NCBI GenBank assembly: GCA_021774995.1 | Contig: JAJFIM010000495.1 | Location: forward strand, 1-8,859 | DNA length: 8,859 nucleotides | From: Alphaproteobacteria bacterium | Lineage (GTDB): Bacteria; Pseudomonadota; Alphaproteobacteria; SMXP01 | Direction: 5' to 3' | Shown here: in pieces, positions 1-6,672 of the stretch | Layout: each line of letters begins with the position of its first letter | How positions within the stretch are numbered: position 1 is the first letter of the stretch | Notes under the pieces: generated by a model | Seen by the model: only the letters and a program-made list of their open reading frames with translations | Database searches by the model: none | What the model was told of the DNA's origin: nothing | Made by a program: the position numbers and the translations under genes

Positions 1-947
1 GCGTGTTTTCCTCCGGCCGCATTCATTCCAACAACCCGGCCATGGTCTTGTGCGTGGCTCCATGTTTCCAACCGGCAGTGGTTTCCCCCTATCCACGGCA
101 AAGGAAGCCGCGCAACATCTCCAGCCGCATAAATTCCTGAATTGCTGGTCTCACCAAACTGATTGACCATAATGCCGTCCGACAAATGCAAACCGGCACC
201 GGCCGCAAGACCAATATTTGGTGAAATGCCGACCCCGACCACAACATCGGTCGCGTCAAGCTGTGTACCGTCGTCGAGTTCCAGAGACATATTTTCGTCG
301 GACTGCGAAAAATCCACGACGGTACGGCCAAGATGAAAGGAAACCCCATTTTTGGCATGAATTGCGCGAATGCGCTCCGCTGTTACAGGATCACAGGTAC
401 GGTGCAGAATTCGATCCACCGCCTCAATCACGATTACCCTGCGGCCCAAAGTCCTTGCCGCGGCTGCGACTTCGAGGCCAATCCATCCGGCGCCGATTAC
501 AATAACCTGGAGAGTTGCTGACAATCTCTGCCGCAATTTGATCGCATCATCTATGGTGCGCAAATAATGAACCGCGGGAATGTTACGCGGAAGCAAGGGC
601 AGCTCCTGGGGGCAGGCTCCGGTTGCAATTACGGCACGATCAAACCGGTATGAGCCTCCACCTTTCAGTTCCACGGTCTTGGATGAAGCATCCAATCGTT
701 CGACTACCTCCCCCATCCGCAAATCAATGCCTCGTTCCTTGATCAAGGAACCCGGAACAATAGGCTTCAACCCTCCCCCTCCATTCACCAATATTTCCTT
801 CGAAAGCGGAGGTCTTTCATAGGGCAGGCCTGTCTCCCCGGAGAAAAGAACAATTTCAGCGGTTTCGCTTTGCGCCCGGGCGCCCATAGCTGCCCAGAGC
901 CCTGCGCAACCTCCCCCAATAACTGCAATGCGATGCGCCGTATTCAA
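1..947 (-). CDS. FAD-dependent ferredoxin reductase (oxygenase electron-transfer type), C-terminus beyond the window
   Basis: Likely passes electrons from NADH through FAD to the adjacent Rieske ferredoxin, as in BphA4/HcaD/ThcD-type reductases of multicomponent oxygenases. About 315 codons are visible without interruption; the family is usually about 400-410 residues, so roughly the last 90 are missing. An N-terminal FAD-binding GGGCAG (residues 11-16) is followed by PYERPPLSK (42-50), typical of this family. A second Rossmann motif, GAGWIG (152-157), is followed by an acidic residue (E175), which favours NADH over NADPH. YAAGD (273-277) is the second FAD contact, and ETWSHAQDHG (294-303) matches the family C-terminal interface region. 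No ATG lies before the first glycine motif. The best start is TTG at 947, whose bases overlap the ferredoxin's TGA stop, indicating translational coupling. The flavoprotein family is certain; the partner oxygenase is unknown. Confidence 0.93.
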   Translation of the reverse strand, partial: MNTAHRIAVIGGGCAGLWAAMGARAQSETAEIVLFSGETGLPYERPPLSKEILVNGGGGLKPIVPGSLIKERGIDLRMGEVVERLDASSKTVELKGGGSYRFDRAVIATGACPQELPLLPRNIPAVHYLRTIDDAIKLRQRLSATLQVIVIGAGWIGLEVAAAARTLGRRVIVIEAVDRILHRTCDPVTAERIRAIHAKNGVSFHLGRTVVDFSQSDENMSLELDDGTQLDATDVVVGVGISPNIGLAAGAGLHLSDGIMVNQFGETSNSGIYAAGDVARLPLPWIGGNHCRLETWSHAQDHGRVVGMNAAGGKH

Positions 948-1279
948 TCTCTGTTCCCCAGTTCGCTGGGATTTATCAACACGACATCGCCGCCCCGAAT
1001 TTCAACTTTGTATGTCTTCATCGGCTCGATGGCCGGTGGGCTGCACGGGAGGCCGTTCCGTACATCAAATGTCCCACCGTGCAGCGGGCACTCCACAATG
1101 CCGTCTTCCAGAAATCCGTCGGAAAGGGACGCTTTGCCATGATTGCAGAGGTCATCGCTGGCGTAGACTTCGCCATCAACGTTGTACAATGCCAGCGCAT
1201 GCCTCCCGACGACGACCCTGATAACGCCATCGTCTGAAAGATCGGAAAACCGGGCGATAACAAGGGCCGTGTCAGTCAT
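944..1279 (-). CDS. Rieske-type [2Fe-2S] ferredoxin
   Basis: A small soluble electron carrier, 111 residues, the usual size for BphA3/HcaC-like ferredoxins (about 105-110). The Rieske cluster ligands are complete: C45-x-H47 and C64-x2-H67, with the typical CPLHGGTFD block and the following GLPCSPPAIEPMKTYKV loop. There is no signal peptide or membrane anchor, so it is cytoplasmic. It sits directly upstream of, and overlaps, the ferredoxin reductase, so the two probably form a reductase-to-ferredoxin chain feeding a terminal oxygenase. NirD-like nitrite reductase small subunits share the fold, but the paired NADH-ferredoxin reductase argues for an oxygenase system. A purine-rich GAGGA lies about 13 nt before the ATG, a slightly long spacing. 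Expression probably starts within the dyad-rich interval between this gene and the divergent IclR gene. Confidence 0.93.
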   Translation of the reverse strand: MTDTALVIARFSDLSDDGVIRVVVGRHALALYNVDGEVYASDDLCNHGKASLSDGFLEDGIVECPLHGGTFDVRNGLPCSPPAIEPMKTYKVEIRGGDVVLINPSELGNRD

Positions 1280-1806
1280 ATTTTGCTGTTTTTCCTCGAC
1301 TTCGAAGCTTCAATTCAGCCACATCTCCACGATGGAGAACGCTAGGGTCCGGACCCTATATTGATCAATAAAATCATCGAAACGCAGACCACCAGACTAC
1401 CCGGTAGAATTTTAGGATTGCGATCAGGGAAGAGATGCCCGCTAAGATGAAAATATCATTTTATAAACATTTGTTTGTATATTGATATTTTAAATTGATA
1501 AAATTGGCAAGCATTTTATTCCCTCCAACATTGTCGACAGGAACTAGAGGTCCCAAGAAACCAAGGAAAGGGAATGGTGAAACAGACGGCCGACTGTGCT
1601 TCGGAGGAATCATCTGGTGCCCTGCCGCGTTTGTCAAAACCCGGCGCATTCATAGCCGCAATTCGTCGATCACCGTCATTGTAGAAGGTAGGGCAGCGAA
1701 ATGCCTCCGAGAGAATTACTTTTATACATTCCCAACCTGGTATAAGAGATACGGCGTGAATTCGGGGTTTTTGCGCACATATTTGGAACGAGACCACAAA
1801 CATTCG
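1280..1806. promoter_or_regulatory. Divergent regulatory interval between Rieske ferredoxin and IclR genes
   Basis: 527 nt separate the two divergent start codons. The half next to the ferredoxin holds three consecutive perfect dyads: TCTCC/GGAGA (1324-1338), TAGGGTCCGGACCCTA (1343-1358) and TATTGATCAATA (1359-1370). Further right is a very AT-rich block with two more dyads (1450-1462 and 1465-1476), described separately. From about 1505 to 1740 I see no clear signal. TATAAG at 1741-1746 could be a -10 box for the IclR gene, but no good -35 lies at the right distance. An open plus-strand frame runs in phase with IclR from TTG 1495, but its predicted peptide does not look like a conserved domain. 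Confidence 0.6.
1449..1476. promoter_or_regulatory. Candidate operator O1: two dyads, shared with the TRAP promoter
   Basis: Dyad 1 is AAAAT-ATC-ATTTT (1450-1462); dyad 2 is AAACA-TT-TGTTT (1465-1476). Their centres are 14.5 bp apart. The block aligns without gaps to 6646-6672 at 19 of 27 positions by eye, with the same two dyads at the same 14.5 bp spacing. AACA-WW-TGTT and TTTCA-like arms resemble operators of IclR-family proteins. I infer that the IclR protein encoded here binds it; this is not shown by sequence alone. Confidence 0.45.
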
Positions 1807-2586
1807 ATGACAAATGATGCAACCCCAATTCAGCGGTCTGATAGAGCCCGGTCTCTGTTCAAGGGGTTGCGGTTGTTGCAGTCTTTCAGCACCGGAACGC
1901 CGAGAATGACCCTTAGCGAATGTGCCGAAGCGGTTGGCATGAACCGGGCAACGGCACGAAGGTTCCTTTTGACACTCTTGGATTTGGGCTTTTTGCAGCA
2001 AGAGGGCCGGTATTTCAGTCTCACGCCAAAAGTGCTGACCCTGGGGTACAATTACCTTTCGACACTGCCCTGGTGGCAACCTTCGCTTCCCATCATCGAG
2101 AATGTCTCTCGAGCGCTTGAAGTCGCATGTTCGGTTGGCGTGTTGTCCGAAGATGAATTGGTCATTGTGGCTCGCGTGCAAGGCCCCAGCGTTTTTTCCG
2201 TAAATCTGGGAGCAGGCCGGCCGCTTCCTGTTCATGTAACCGCGATGGGCAGGGTCCTTCTCGCAGATCTGTCCACGGATATGCTTGAAGTCCTTTTGTC
2301 TCGAGCCGACCTGATTTCCCTGACGCCCGCAACAGAAACCAATGCGGGAAAGTTACGGGAGGTCCTCGTGCAAGTTCGCGAGCAAGGCTATTCAATTGTA
2401 GATCAGGAACTTGAACTTGGATTGCGCTCGATTGCGGTCCCTATTTCCAATCGAAAAGGAACTGCCATCGCCGCGCTGGGGGTGAGCACCAATACGGAAC
2501 AATGCTCGATAAAAGACATGATCGCGCAGGTTTTGCCGATTATCCGAGATGCCTCGCGTGCTATCTCGGCCAACATCTCCTTTTAG
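1807..2586 (+). CDS. IclR-family transcriptional regulator, PcaR/PcaU/PobR-like
   Basis: A 259-residue regulator, the normal IclR length. Residues about 15-75 form the winged helix-turn-helix (recognition region TLSECAEAVGMNRATARRFL, 35-54, then GFLQQEGRYFSLTPKVLTLGY). Residues about 90-255 form the effector-binding domain, with the family signature DQELELGLRSIAVPI (199-213). RATARRFLLTL, the LTPKVLTLGYNYLS stretch and the VDQELE motif match the branch controlling beta-ketoadipate and 4-hydroxybenzoate genes, whose effectors are aromatic-derived acids. The open frame continues upstream to TTG 1495, but the extra 104 codons have no family counterpart. ATG 1807 gives the expected N-terminus; its ribosome site is weak (GGAACGAG, a long way upstream). 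It is divergent from the ferredoxin/reductase pair and convergent with the SDR, as expected for a local regulator. The actual ligand is unknown. Confidence 0.93.
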   Translation: MTNDATPIQRSDRARSLFKGLRLLQSFSTGTPRMTLSECAEAVGMNRATARRFLLTLLDLGFLQQEGRYFSLTPKVLTLGYNYLSTLPWWQPSLPIIENVSRALEVACSVGVLSEDELVIVARVQGPSVFSVNLGAGRPLPVHVTAMGRVLLADLSTDMLEVLLSRADLISLTPATETNAGKLREVLVQVREQGYSIVDQELELGLRSIAVPISNRKGTAIAALGVSTNTEQCSIKDMIAQVLPIIRDASRAISANISF

Positions 2587-2626
2587 AGATCTGAATCCAG
2601 ATTAATCCTTGGTTTTCGGGCGCAAG

Positions 2627-2646
2627 GCTAGGGTCGGGACGCTAGC
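2627..2646. terminator. Near-palindrome between convergent IclR and SDR genes, possible bidirectional terminator
   Basis: GCTAGGGTCGGGACGCTAGC: outer arms GCTAG/CTAGC and inner GTC/GAC with one mismatch between them. It lies 40 nt after the IclR stop and 3 nt after the SDR stop. On the plus strand it is followed only by TTTC, and there is no T-run on the minus strand, so it is a poor intrinsic terminator. Its first 18 bases match 1341-1358 at 16 positions, so it may instead be a protein-binding or repeated element. Confidence 0.3.
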
Positions 2647-2649
2647 TTT

Positions 2650-3396
2650 CTAGATACATCGGCCCCCGTCTACATCCAGGCAGACGCCTGTTAGGAATTC
2701 TGCCTCGTCCGAACACAAAAACAGAGCTGCATTCGCGATATCCGTTGGCATACACAGCCGCCCCAAGGGCACCATGCTCGTGAAAGCGTCTCTCTTTTCG
2801 ACCGTGTCTTCTCCCATGAACAAGTGCAACATGCCGGTGTCGCCAACCGAGGGATTTAGCGCGCAAACCCGAATATTGCTGGACGCAAGTTCAATTGCCA
2901 TCGATTTGGTGGCGACAATCGCGGCTCCTTTTGACGCGTTGTACCAGGTAAGATTGGGGGGCGGCCGCACGCCTGCGGTCGAGGCGATGTTGAGGAAAAC
3001 ACCACTACCGTTGGCGCGAAATACCGGAACGGCATGTTTGGCCGCAAGAAAAATTCCTTTCACGTTGACCGAGAAAATACGATCGAATTCCGCTTCGGTC
3101 ACATCGGTCATTGGGCCATTGCGATGCGTGTAGCCAGCATTGTTGACGACTACATCCAATTTGCCAAAGGTTTTGGTCGCATGTTCAACCATATTGCCGA
3201 CGTCCACATCCTTGCTGACGTCTGCATGAATGAACGTGGCCGCAGCGCCGATTTCACAGGCGACCCGTTGCCCACCTTCGTCGTTTATGTCTGCAACGAC
3301 GATTTTCGCACCTTCTTCGGCGAACCGCCTGGCCATACCCTCGCCAAACCCTGACCCCGCCCCCGTTATTAAGCAGACCTTGCCACGCAACCTCAT
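2650..3396 (-). CDS. Short-chain dehydrogenase/reductase (SDR, classical FabG-like)
   Basis: A 248-residue classical SDR that oxidises or reduces an alcohol/ketone with a nicotinamide cofactor in the cytoplasm. It has the cofactor motif TGAGSGFG (11-18), an acidic D36 at the end of strand beta-2 (favouring NAD(H)), NNAG (85-88), N111, and the catalytic set S139, Y152 and K156 (YNASK). Length and C-terminus (DVDGG) are normal. The ATG at 3396 has AGGGG seven nt upstream. It points the same way as the TRAP operon and lies 165 nt after the large permease gene, so it could be read from the same transcript or from its own promoter. In this setting it probably dehydrogenates a hydroxylated or diol intermediate, but SDR sequence does not reveal the substrate, and a 3-oxoacyl reductase role cannot be excluded. 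Confidence 0.93.
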   Translation of the reverse strand: MRLRGKVCLITGAGSGFGEGMARRFAEEGAKIVVADINDEGGQRVACEIGAAATFIHADVSKDVDVGNMVEHATKTFGKLDVVVNNAGYTHRNGPMTDVTEAEFDRIFSVNVKGIFLAAKHAVPVFRANGSGVFLNIASTAGVRPPPNLTWYNASKGAAIVATKSMAIELASSNIRVCALNPSVGDTGMLHLFMGEDTVEKRDAFTSMVPLGRLCMPTDIANAALFLCSDEAEFLTGVCLDVDGGRCI

Positions 3397-3561
3397 AATC
3401 CAGCCCCTACCTCAAATTTATATTTCGACGAATTGCCTCAATTGACAATTTGAACAACACCCGACTTTCACCGGCCAACTCAGTTTCTGTTACGTCCGTA
3501 CAGTGGCGCCATGGGTCATAAATCTCTGTCGTATTCCCCCTGCCTGCATCTCCCTACATCG

Positions 3562-4875
3562 CTAAAAACCGAAATATTGAGGAAGAAAAAGCGTAATCGC
3601 TGGAATAAGAACCAAAATTGCGAGACGAAAAATATCCGCCACCACAAATGGCAAAACGCCCTTCATGATGACCCCCACCGGGATCTCAGGCGCAACGCTC
3701 TTTATAACAAATATGTTCATCCCGACTGGTGGCGTAATGAGCCCCAGTTCCACTGTTACCACCGCGATAACCCCAAACCAGACGGGGTCAAAGCCTGCCG
3801 CTATGATGACCGGGTAAAAAATTGGCACCGTCAATAGGATCATCGCCAGGCTTTCCAGAAAGCAGCCCATGACGATGTAGAAAACCAGGATGATCATCAA
3901 AACCACCATCGGCGAAGCACTCAGCGACTCCATGTTGGAGACGATTGAAAAAGTGAGTTCCGAGGCCGACAGGAAGAAACCGAATATCTCGGCGCCGATA
4001 ATTATTATGAAAAGTGAAATCGACGTTTCCAAGGTTTCCTTGAGAGCGCCAAAAAAAGCACCGTTGCCAAGACCCCCACGAAGATAGGCCAATACCAATG
4101 TGGCAAACGCCCCGACCCCGGCGGCTTCCGTCGGTGTAAACAACCGCACATACAGCCCGCCAATCACAAAAACAAAAAGCCCGAATACCGGTGCAAGTTT
4201 GCGCAGGGCTTCCCATACGCTCATGCTTGGCAGGTCGTTCTGACCATCCCCGTTTTCCACGAGATCCGGTCGACGCCAGACAAGGATAACAATGGTTAGA
4301 AGGTAGATTGAATAGGCGAGTATACCCGGCAAAACACCAGCCAAAAACATGGTTGTAACAGATTGCTCCGTTATCAAAGCATACAACAAGAGCGCGATGC
4401 TAGGCGGGATCATGATCCCCAAGGTTCCGCCTGCCGCCAGGGACCCCGTCGACAATCCCTGATCGTAACCTAGCTTTGTCATCTCTGGGAGAGAGACCCG
4501 CGCCACCGTTGCAGCTGTTGCGAGGGAGGAACCGGACACCGCCGAAAAACCGGCGCTGGTGGTGACCGCAGCCAAGGCCAGACCGCCGCGCCATCGCTTT
4601 GTCAACGCATAGCTGGCTTCAAAAAGATCTCTTGATATATTTGCCCTGGCCGCCAGGTTCCCCATAAGCATGAACAGCGGAATAATCGTAAAGCTGTAGT
4701 TGGATGCTACTTCGTACGGTCCAGTTTCAAGCAGCGACAAGGCGGGTTTGAAACCGACCAGATACGTAAACCCCGAAAAGCCAACAATCCCCATCGCCAA
4801 CCCAATCGGACATCGCAACGCGATCAAGAGGAGGAGCGACGAGATGCCTACCAAACCAATAATGAAAGGCGTCAC
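3562..4875 (-). CDS. TRAP transporter large permease subunit (DctM family)
   Basis: The 437-residue integral membrane subunit that carries the ion-coupled transport step, with many hydrophobic segments (about 12 expected for the family). Family blocks seen in order: PLFMLMGNLA (66-75), SAVSGSSLATAATVARVSLP (111-130), GTLGIMIPPS (150-159), FTPTEAAGVGA (246-256), and LGLITPPVGMN (378-388). Length is typical and no break is visible. The start is GTG at 4875; the GTGA overlap with the stop codon of the small permease (4872-4874) implies translational coupling and fixes the start. It is the last gene of the binding protein-DctQ-DctM set. The substrate is set mainly by the binding protein and cannot be read from this subunit. 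Confidence 0.96.
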   Translation of the reverse strand: MTPFIIGLVGISSLLLLIALRCPIGLAMGIVGFSGFTYLVGFKPALSLLETGPYEVASNYSFTIIPLFMLMGNLAARANISRDLFEASYALTKRWRGGLALAAVTTSAGFSAVSGSSLATAATVARVSLPEMTKLGYDQGLSTGSLAAGGTLGIMIPPSIALLLYALITEQSVTTMFLAGVLPGILAYSIYLLTIVILVWRRPDLVENGDGQNDLPSMSVWEALRKLAPVFGLFVFVIGGLYVRLFTPTEAAGVGAFATLVLAYLRGGLGNGAFFGALKETLETSISLFIIIIGAEIFGFFLSASELTFSIVSNMESLSASPMVVLMIILVFYIVMGCFLESLAMILLTVPIFYPVIIAAGFDPVWFGVIAVVTVELGLITPPVGMNIFVIKSVAPEIPVGVIMKGVLPFVVADIFRLAILVLIPAITLFLPQYFGF

Positions 4876-5381
4876 GATTCCGGCCCTTCAAGCTGATCGC
4901 CGGCGACGATACTTCGAAACGAAAGGGCTATCCCGATGACCAGCCCAAGACAGGCGATTGTTATGGTGCCGTAAATAAAATAGAGCGGTACCTCAAGGTC
5001 TTGAGTGGCATCCCCTCGGCCGTAAAACCTCAAGGTCGAGAAAAAGAACCGGTAGGTCATTCCAATTCCAAATCCAGCCATCAGGATTGCGAAGAACCCA
5101 TCGAGGAACGAGATGACGCTTTTCGGGAGGCGAGATGTGAAGATGTCTACTTTCACAGCGCCTGAAGTGGCGGACCCCGGCAATGACGCGAATACCATGA
5201 ATGTAAGTGCGATACTCGCGATCTCGATAGAACCAGAAATCATAAGATTGATGGCGCCGTCGGTGACGGAGAAAACGGCCCGCGCAACAACATTGCCTGC
5301 GACATCGAACAGGAGAACAAGCAAAGCCAGTTTAGCTCCAAAATCAAATGTCCTGAAAAGCAGTGAAGTTGCGCGAGCCAC
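4872..5381 (-). CDS. TRAP transporter small permease subunit (DctQ family)
   Basis: A 169-residue membrane subunit that pairs with DctM. Four hydrophobic stretches are visible at about residues 16-38, 52-68, 90-110 and 132-155, as expected. GAVKVDIFTSRLPKSV (74-89) corresponds to the conserved H/R-V-x-V-D-x3-x2-LP region between segments 2 and 3. The start is GTG 5381, 10 nt after the stop of the binding-protein gene; the ribosome site is weak (AGG within the preceding stop region), which suggests coupling to upstream translation. The stop overlaps the DctM start. The gene order DctP, DctQ, DctM is the standard one for this family. Confidence 0.93.
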   Translation of the reverse strand: MARATSLLFRTFDFGAKLALLVLLFDVAGNVVARAVFSVTDGAINLMISGSIEIASIALTFMVFASLPGSATSGAVKVDIFTSRLPKSVISFLDGFFAILMAGFGIGMTYRFFFSTLRFYGRGDATQDLEVPLYFIYGTITIACLGLVIGIALSFRSIVAGDQLEGPES

Positions 5382-5391
5382 CGGGAGGGAC

Positions 5392-6432
5392 CTACATTTT
5401 TCCCGTCAGAGTGCGGCAGACTTCAACAAACCCTTGTGCTGCGGCGTACACGTCGCGAGCCGGAAGCCCCCCAGCTTCCAATTCAGCAATATAGTCGTCC
5501 GTAACTCCCGCGGCCGCGTTGGCCCAAGCCTGACGTTCATCGACAGAAAGCACATTCAGGGTGCCCGATTCCAGAGCTTGGAGCTTGCTGGCCTCGGTAT
5601 TGTTATCGAAACCCGCTCCGGCAATTCGCGCCCACCTCATACCGCTATTGTTGTCGATGATTTGTTTGTTTTCAGGCGAGAGGTTTTCATACGCCTCCTT
5701 GTTCATCGTCTGCACAAAAGTTAACGAGTACAAGTTGAGTTCCGTATGGTTGTCCACGACTTCATCAAGACGAAAACTCCTGATCGCTTCCCAGGGAAGC
5801 AAAAAACCATCGATGACACCTCTTTGTGTGGCTTCATAAATTCCCGGCGCTGGCATACCAACAGGTTCCGCCCCCAACGCCGCCAGCATTCTGCCGACAA
5901 CAGCTGTCGGGCGCCTAATCCTCAACCCTTCCAAATCAGCGAGGGATTTAACTGCCACTCCACGTGTATGTAACTGCCCCGGTCCATGGGTGTGCAGGAA
6001 CAGCACGTGAGAATCTTTATATTCCTCATCAAGCGCGCCGCTATCGTAGAGCATTTGAAGTGCACAAGAACCGACTTCGCCGGTGTCAAACATGCCCGGT
6101 AATTCAAGGATTTGGGTGAGGGGAAAGCGGTTTGCAGTATAGCCCTGAACGGTCCAGGTAATGTCTGCTACGCCGTTCACGGCATTATCATACCCGGCAG
6201 TCGCCTTGCCCAATGTCTGAGCTGGGAACACACGAACGCCTATCCTGCCTCCGGATTCATCTTCAACCGCGGTCGCCCAAGCTTCAAAGACAGTCTCATT
6301 TAGCCAAGAAATGGGCGGCATGAAATGGGCCAGCGTGAGATCCACCTCCGCAGCTCGAACCGGACCCGACATAGAAATGAGGGCCGATACAGCGAGAACT
6401 GACAGACCCTTGGTGATTAATTTGTGTTTCAT
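5392..6432 (-). CDS. TRAP transporter substrate-binding protein (DctP family), periplasmic
   Basis: A 346-residue solute-binding protein that captures a substrate in the periplasm and delivers it to the DctQM pair. It has a clear Sec signal peptide (KHK charge, hydrophobic core LSVLAVSALISM, cleavage probably near A27/A28). Family features include the AHFMPP start of the mature lobe (35-40), DLEGLRIRRP (166-175) with the conserved arginine R173 that binds the substrate carboxylate in characterised members, and ATQRGVIDGF (201-210). Cysteines C123 and C339 could form a disulfide; this is unproven. ATG 6432 is preceded by AGGGGAAG at good spacing. It is first in the operon. The arginine predicts an organic acid ligand; the neighbouring oxygenase electron chain and PcaR-like regulator suggest an aromatic or related carboxylate. 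Confidence 0.95.
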   Translation of the reverse strand: MKHKLITKGLSVLAVSALISMSGPVRAAEVDLTLAHFMPPISWLNETVFEAWATAVEDESGGRIGVRVFPAQTLGKATAGYDNAVNGVADITWTVQGYTANRFPLTQILELPGMFDTGEVGSCALQMLYDSGALDEEYKDSHVLFLHTHGPGQLHTRGVAVKSLADLEGLRIRRPTAVVGRMLAALGAEPVGMPAPGIYEATQRGVIDGFLLPWEAIRSFRLDEVVDNHTELNLYSLTFVQTMNKEAYENLSPENKQIIDNNSGMRWARIAGAGFDNNTEASKLQALESGTLNVLSVDERQAWANAAAGVTDDYIAELEAGGLPARDVYAAAQGFVEVCRTLTGKM

Positions 6433-6444
6433 TGTTTCTTCCCC

Positions 6445-6606
6445 TTATCTCGCGACATTTCGTCTATCGAGCGTGCCAAGGACGACCCATAACAAGCGAT
6501 ACACCCATCGTTGAAACGACCGCCACGGCTCCCGATATTGCGAAATTTCCCGCAGATATTTGATGTGAACCCCAGTTATTTCCGTGTCCCAATTTTTGGG
6601 ACCCAA
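6445..6606 (-). CDS. Possible small protein in the TRAP leader (53 aa, TTG start)
   Basis: An open frame from TTG 6606 to TAA 6445-6447, ending 12 nt before the binding-protein ATG so that its stop touches that gene's ribosome site. A strong Shine-Dalgarno-like AAAAGGAGGG lies at 6616-6625, about 10 nt before the TTG. The peptide is rich in tryptophan, arginine and tyrosine, with a short hydrophobic run WVYRLLWVVLGTL (34-46). I recognise no family. Against it: the start is non-ATG, another frame of the same leader is open and hydrophobic too, and a dyad overlaps the start. It could be a leader peptide, a small membrane protein, or chance. Confidence 0.22.
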   Translation of the reverse strand: MGPKNWDTEITGVHIKYLREISQYREPWRSFQRWVYRLLWVVLGTLDRRNVAR

Positions 6607-6607
6607 A
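6586..6607. promoter_or_regulatory. Overlapping dyads in the TRAP operon leader
   Basis: GTCCCAA-TTT-TTGGGAC (6586-6602) overlaps TTTGGG-A-CCCAAA (6595-6607), so the middle arm can pair with either side. The position is about 155-175 nt before the binding-protein ATG and just downstream, in the minus direction, of a strong purine-rich ribosome-site-like sequence. No T-run follows on either strand, so it is not an intrinsic terminator. It may be a DNA operator or an RNA hairpin. Confidence 0.35.
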
Positions 6608-6645
6608 CTCGATTTCCCTCCTTTTGCTCCTATATGATTTCATTC

Positions 6646-6672
6646 GATAATTTCATTATCATAACAAATGTT
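6646..6672. promoter_or_regulatory. Candidate operator O2 in the TRAP promoter, same design as O1
   Basis: Dyad 1 is GATAAT-TTC-ATTATC (6646-6660), perfect; dyad 2 is AACA-AA-TGTT (6663-6672). The centres are 14.5 bp apart, as in the block at 1449-1476. It lies immediately downstream of the predicted -10 box, at or just after the expected transcription start of the TRAP operon, a position suited to repression. The left part, TTCGATAATTTCATT (6643-6657), also resembles the published Pseudomonas PcaR site as I remember it (GTTCGATAATCGCAC). Confidence 0.45.

Noticed and set aside
1300..1311. Overlapping CTTCGAAG and GAAGCTTC palindromes near the ferredoxin ribosome site
   Set aside because: Each is only 8 bp, common by chance, and shared with no other promoter in the window.
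1495..1806. In-frame upstream extension of the IclR gene (TTG start, 104 extra codons)
   Set aside because: The added segment has no helix-turn-helix or IclR resemblance, overlaps the AT-rich promoter-like block, and would make the protein far longer than its family. ATG 1807 gives the standard 259 residues.
1516..2235. 239-codon open frame on the minus strand opposite the IclR gene
   Set aside because: It is fully antisense to a clear conserved gene, its peptide lacks recognisable motifs, and it ends in promoter DNA; it is a shadow frame.
3397..3561. Terminator between the large permease gene and the SDR
   Set aside because: No stem followed by a T-run was found on the minus strand in the 165 nt gap, so I cannot tell whether the SDR belongs to the TRAP transcript. 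The only dyads (for example TGGCGCCA) are too short to support a call.
5113..5724. 203-codon plus-strand frame across the binding-protein/small-permease junction
   Set aside because: It is antisense to two well-supported TRAP genes, with low-complexity-like composition and no domain pattern.
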